This document shows positions 61,670 to 64,000 of a stretch of DNA of 64,000 nucleotides, one piece after another. The stretch is from Ferrovibrio sp046297595 (GTDB taxonomy: Bacteria > Pseudomonadota > Alphaproteobacteria > Ferrovibrionales > Ferrovibrionaceae). The notes under the pieces are model-generated. The model saw only the letters and a list, made by a program, of their open reading frames with translations, searched no databases and was not told the origin of the DNA. Every line of letters starts with the position of its first letter. Position 1 is the first letter of the stretch. Both the position numbers and the translations under genes were made by a program. The DNA is taken from positions 1-64,000 of the forward strand of contig NZ_JBKBHT010000010.1 of assembly GCF_046297595.1 (NCBI RefSeq). The letters run 5' to 3'.

Positions 61670-62176
61670 TCAGGCCATGTCTTTAACCTTGTCCACCGCG
61701 ACCCGCAGGTTTTCCAGCAGGTCTTTTTCCATCTTTGCCGGCGGTTTGTTGATGCCCTGGGCCAGTACCACATACATGGCGTCGATGTGGATGCTGATCA
61801 CTTCCAGCTGGGCCTCGTTCGGGATGCCGAGCTTGCCGATGAAATCCTTCAGCGATTTGGCCAACTGGCTGAGCAGGGGGTAGCCGAAGGTGCCGCCCAT
61901 GCCTTTGATATCGAAAGCCAGTTCCGAAATAGTTTCCATGATGAAGATGCGCGACAGCGGATCGTCTTCCGCCGCCTTCACCTGAACCCGCATTTCGCGC
62001 AGGTTGTTCAGGATTTCAGTGGAGAATTCGTCGGCGGCATCTGCGATCACGGACTCGATCCTGGCACGCACCTCGTCGGTCAGCGTCAGATCCAGGCCAG
62101 CAGTGAAATTGACTGCCTTCTGACGCAGGTCCTGCGGCGCCTTGATGAAGCGCGGTTTGTTGAGTCCCTTGGCCAT
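61670..62176 (-). CDS. HPt-like helical protein lacking the phospho-accepting histidine
   Basis: 168 residues, predicted almost all helical. The segment FDIKGMGGTFGYPLLSQLAK (88-107) resembles the core of histidine phosphotransfer domains, HxxKGxxxxxG, as seen in alphaproteobacterial HPt-like proteins with HDIKGQGGSFGYP-type cores. Here the His position is Phe88 (codon TTC), while Lys91 and Gly92 are kept. It could be a non-phosphorylated scaffold or inhibitor. No kinase or receiver gene is adjacent. Confidence 0.65.
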   Translation of the reverse strand: MAKGLNKPRFIKAPQDLRQKAVNFTAGLDLTLTDEVRARIESVIADAADEFSTEILNNLREMRVQVKAAEDDPLSRIFIMETISELAFDIKGMGGTFGYPLLSQLAKSLKDFIGKLGIPNEAQLEVISIHIDAMYVVLAQGINKPPAKMEKDLLENLRVAVDKVKDMA

Positions 62177-62267
62177 TGCCCCACGACCTGACCGTCTTTT
62201 GACCGACTAAGTATTCCCGCTCGGCGGGCAGTAGTGGTTATATCGGTCCGGAGCATAACTGTATATG

Positions 62268-62301
62268 GCCCCTGGCCGGCTTGGTCGGCCAGGCCAGGGG
62301 C
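62268..62301. terminator. Hairpin downstream of the PhoX gene
   Basis: A 10-bp perfect stem GCCCCTGGCC/GGCCAGGGGC with a 14-base loop lies just past the minus-strand PhoX stop. A short T-run (CTTTTA) follows only on the plus strand, where no gene ends, so its role as terminator for PhoX is uncertain. Confidence 0.4.
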
Positions 62302-62312
62302 TGGCTTTTACG

Positions 62313-64000
62313 TCAGGCGCCGATCAGGCCGCCATCCTTCTTGGTGATCACCACGACGGATGGGCGAGGGGGCATGTCGGGCTGGAAGTCGGGCCAGCGG
62401 GTCGCGGGATCCTCGAACGTCGAACCTTTCCCGCTTTTCGTGAATTTTTCACCGCCGTCGGTTGCAGGGTGCTGCACCGCAACAAACAGGGTCTTGCCGT
62501 CTGGTGTGAAGCACGGGCCGCACATTTCGGCGCCAACCGGCACGCGGAAGAACATCTTCGACAGGCCACGGTTCGGACCTTCGGTCTCCACGGCCCAGAC
62601 GCCATCGGCCGTGCCGCTGGCCTTCTGCCACGCTTCGCCCTGATCGGTGGTGATCCAGAGGCGGCCTTGAGGATCGATGGCGGCATTGTCCGGGCAGGCA
62701 AACCAGCCGTCCTTGCTGGTGGCAGCATGGAATTTGCCGCCGACCTTCGGATCCGCCGGGTTGCCGGCCTGCAGCAGAAGCGACCATTGGCATTTGGCCG
62801 CGGCATGGTCGCCGTTGCTCACCACCATCTCGACGACCTGGCCCCATTCGTTCGAGGCGCGCGGGTTCGCAGCATCGACCTGGTCGGCCTTGCGACGGCT
62901 GTTGTTGGTGAGCATCACATAAACCCGGCCGTTGCTGGGATGCGCCTCGATATCTTCCGGGCGATCCATCTTGGTGGCGCCCAACAGATCGGCTGCGCGA
63001 CGGGTTTCGATCAGAATATCGGCCTGACTGTTGAAGCCATTGGCGGCCGTCAGTGGGCCCTGGCCATGCACCAGAGGCATCCAGTCAACCGAGCCGTCGG
63101 CATTGTAGCGGGCGACATACAGCGTGCCCTCGTCGAGCAGGTTGAAATTCGCCTTGCGGTCATTCGGATTGAACCGCTTGGCGGTCACGAACTTGTAGAC
63201 ATATTCAAACCTTTCGTCGTCGCCGGAATACAGCACGACGCGGCCATCGCTGTTCAGCACGACGGCAGCCCCCTCATGCTTGAAGCGGCCCAAGGCGGTA
63301 CGTTTTTTCGGCGCCGATTTCGGGTCATAGGGATCGACTTCGACCATCCAGCCGAAACGGTTGGCTTCGTTCGGTTCTTTTGTCACATCGAAACGGTCGA
63401 AATACTGGCCCCAGTTATACCAGTTGCCGGGCACCTCATAGCGCTTGTAGTTGCGCTCCTCCGGATGGCCGGCTTCCAGTTTACCGCCAAAATAACCGTG
63501 AAAGTTTTCTTCCGCCGTAAGAACGGTCCCCCAGGGGGTCAGGCCGCCAGCGCAGTTATTGAGCATGCCGATCACGCGGCGGCCGGTGGAATCGGCTTTG
63601 GTCTTCATGCGGGCATGGCCAGCCGCAGGTCCGGTGATTTCACAAATCGTGCTGAGGCCATCAATGCGACGGGCATAGGGACTGCCGCCGACCAAACTCC
63701 ATTTGCCATCTGGATTCTTTTGCACCTCGATCACGCTGGCGCCATGGGCTGCCATCTCGATTTCGACCAGATTGCGCGTCATGTCCTTGAACAGCTTATC
63801 CTTGCTGTCCTGCCGGCCGATGCCGGGAAACATGACTTCCTCGCTGGTATATTCATGATTGACGAAGAGCAAGCCGCGCTCGGAATTGCGGCTGCCCAGC
63901 GGCAGCGGTAAATAGCCGATGAAATCGTTGTTGTAGCCAAACTGCTTGGCCTGGGCCGCAGCGCTTTGGGCTCGCACATTGAAGGCGGGGGCATCGGCCA
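62313..64000 (-). CDS. PhoX-family (DUF839) phosphatase, N-terminus outside the window
   Basis: At least 561 residues; the frame stays open through position 64000, so the start and any Tat signal lie to the right. LPLPLGSRNSERGLLFVNHE, LNNCAGGLTPWGTVLTAEEN and the late segment FACPDNAAIDPQGRLWITTD are typical of PhoX. The Cys in NNCAGG and the Glu in AEEN correspond to metal ligands of the Fe/Ca cofactor in characterised PhoX. The family hydrolyses phosphate monoesters in the periplasm. No Pho box can be judged because the promoter is outside. Confidence 0.9.
   Translation of the reverse strand, partial: ADAPAFNVRAQSAAAQAKQFGYNNDFIGYLPLPLGSRNSERGLLFVNHEYTSEEVMFPGIGRQDSKDKLFKDMTRNLVEIEMAAHGASVIEVQKNPDGKWSLVGGSPYARRIDGLSTICEITGPAAGHARMKTKADSTGRRVIGMLNNCAGGLTPWGTVLTAEENFHGYFGGKLEAGHPEERNYKRYEVPGNWYNWGQYFDRFDVTKEPNEANRFGWMVEVDPYDPKSAPKKRTALGRFKHEGAAVVLNSDGRVVLYSGDDERFEYVYKFVTAKRFNPNDRKANFNLLDEGTLYVARYNADGSVDWMPLVHGQGPLTAANGFNSQADILIETRRAADLLGATKMDRPEDIEAHPSNGRVYVMLTNNSRRKADQVDAANPRASNEWGQVVEMVVSNGDHAAAKCQWSLLLQAGNPADPKVGGKFHAATSKDGWFACPDNAAIDPQGRLWITTDQGEAWQKASGTADGVWAVETEGPNRGLSKMFFRVPVGAEMCGPCFTPDGKTLFVAVQHPATDGGEKFTKSGKGSTFEDPATRWPDFQPDMPPRPSVVVITKKDGGLIGA

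Noticed and set aside
62265..63911. 548-residue plus-strand frame opposite the PhoX gene
   Set aside because: Antisense shadow; PhoX motifs on the minus strand are unambiguous.

Overview
The window is about 64 kb of a GC-rich, tightly packed chromosome. The gene content points to an alphaproteobacterium, probably a Rhodospirillales-type lineage. Evidence for this is the tuf-S10-spc-alpha ribosomal cluster carrying adk but not rpmJ, infA or rpsD, together with an ATP12-type F1 assembly factor, SdhE next to recG and mfd, trpGDC fused to moaC-moeA, PAS_5-type proteins, DUF3422 and many 4-bp start/stop overlaps. Genus-level placement is a guess. No tRNA, rRNA, insertion sequence, prophage, CRISPR array or defence island was recognised. 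No stretch longer than about 200 bases lacks a gene.

Region 1 (1-14,282): the 3' end of tuf, then 27 further translation and secretion genes on the + strand, rpsJ to rplQ, ending in a strong intrinsic terminator. The first half is seamless. The second half is broken by hairpin-bearing junctions (rpmD/rplO, rplO/secY, adk/rpsM, rpsK/rpoA). The adk/rpsM gap carries a near-consensus sigma-70 promoter and a structured leader.

Region 2 (14,298-28,698): housekeeping and accessory genes. These are a PAS protein, a DegP/HtrA protease overlapping rarA, a small membrane protein, an RluA-family pseudouridine synthase, DUF3422, a LysR/isochorismatase pair, a Cys-repeat lipoprotein with queF, an exported Lys/Ala-rich protein, a HAD phosphatase, AsmA, ATP12 and a large pentapeptide-repeat protein.

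Region 3 (28,892-40,831): propionyl/acetyl-CoA carboxylase pccB-pccA with a terminator, a chemoreceptor, recG, sdhE and mfd.

Region 4 (40,828-50,991): a second PAS_5 protein overlapping a DsbA-like FrnE protein. Divergent from these is an SDR-KefF-KefC operon for potassium efflux and electrophile protection. Next is a minus-strand TRAP transporter (dctPQM)-MFS-acyl-CoA ligase operon, which looks like uptake and CoA activation of an organic, possibly aromatic, acid. Its promoter overlaps a perfect FadR-subfamily GntR operator.

Region 5 (51,078-56,120, minus strand): trpG-trpD-trpC-moaC-moeA-MBL hydrolase. The first four junctions are ATGA overlaps, coupling tryptophan and molybdenum-cofactor biosynthesis.

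Region 6 (56,296-64,000): a second chemoreceptor, argC overlapping a gamma-class carbonic anhydrase gene, a second pentapeptide-repeat protein built like the first, a small unknown protein, an HPt-like protein whose phospho-accepting His is replaced by Phe, and a PhoX-family phosphatase running off the right edge.

I see no dramatic new system. The best leads are the two pentapeptide proteins with a shared tripartite layout, the His-less HPt protein, the triple disulfide-repeat lipoprotein, the structured leaders inside the ribosomal operon and the GntR-controlled TRAP/ligase operon.
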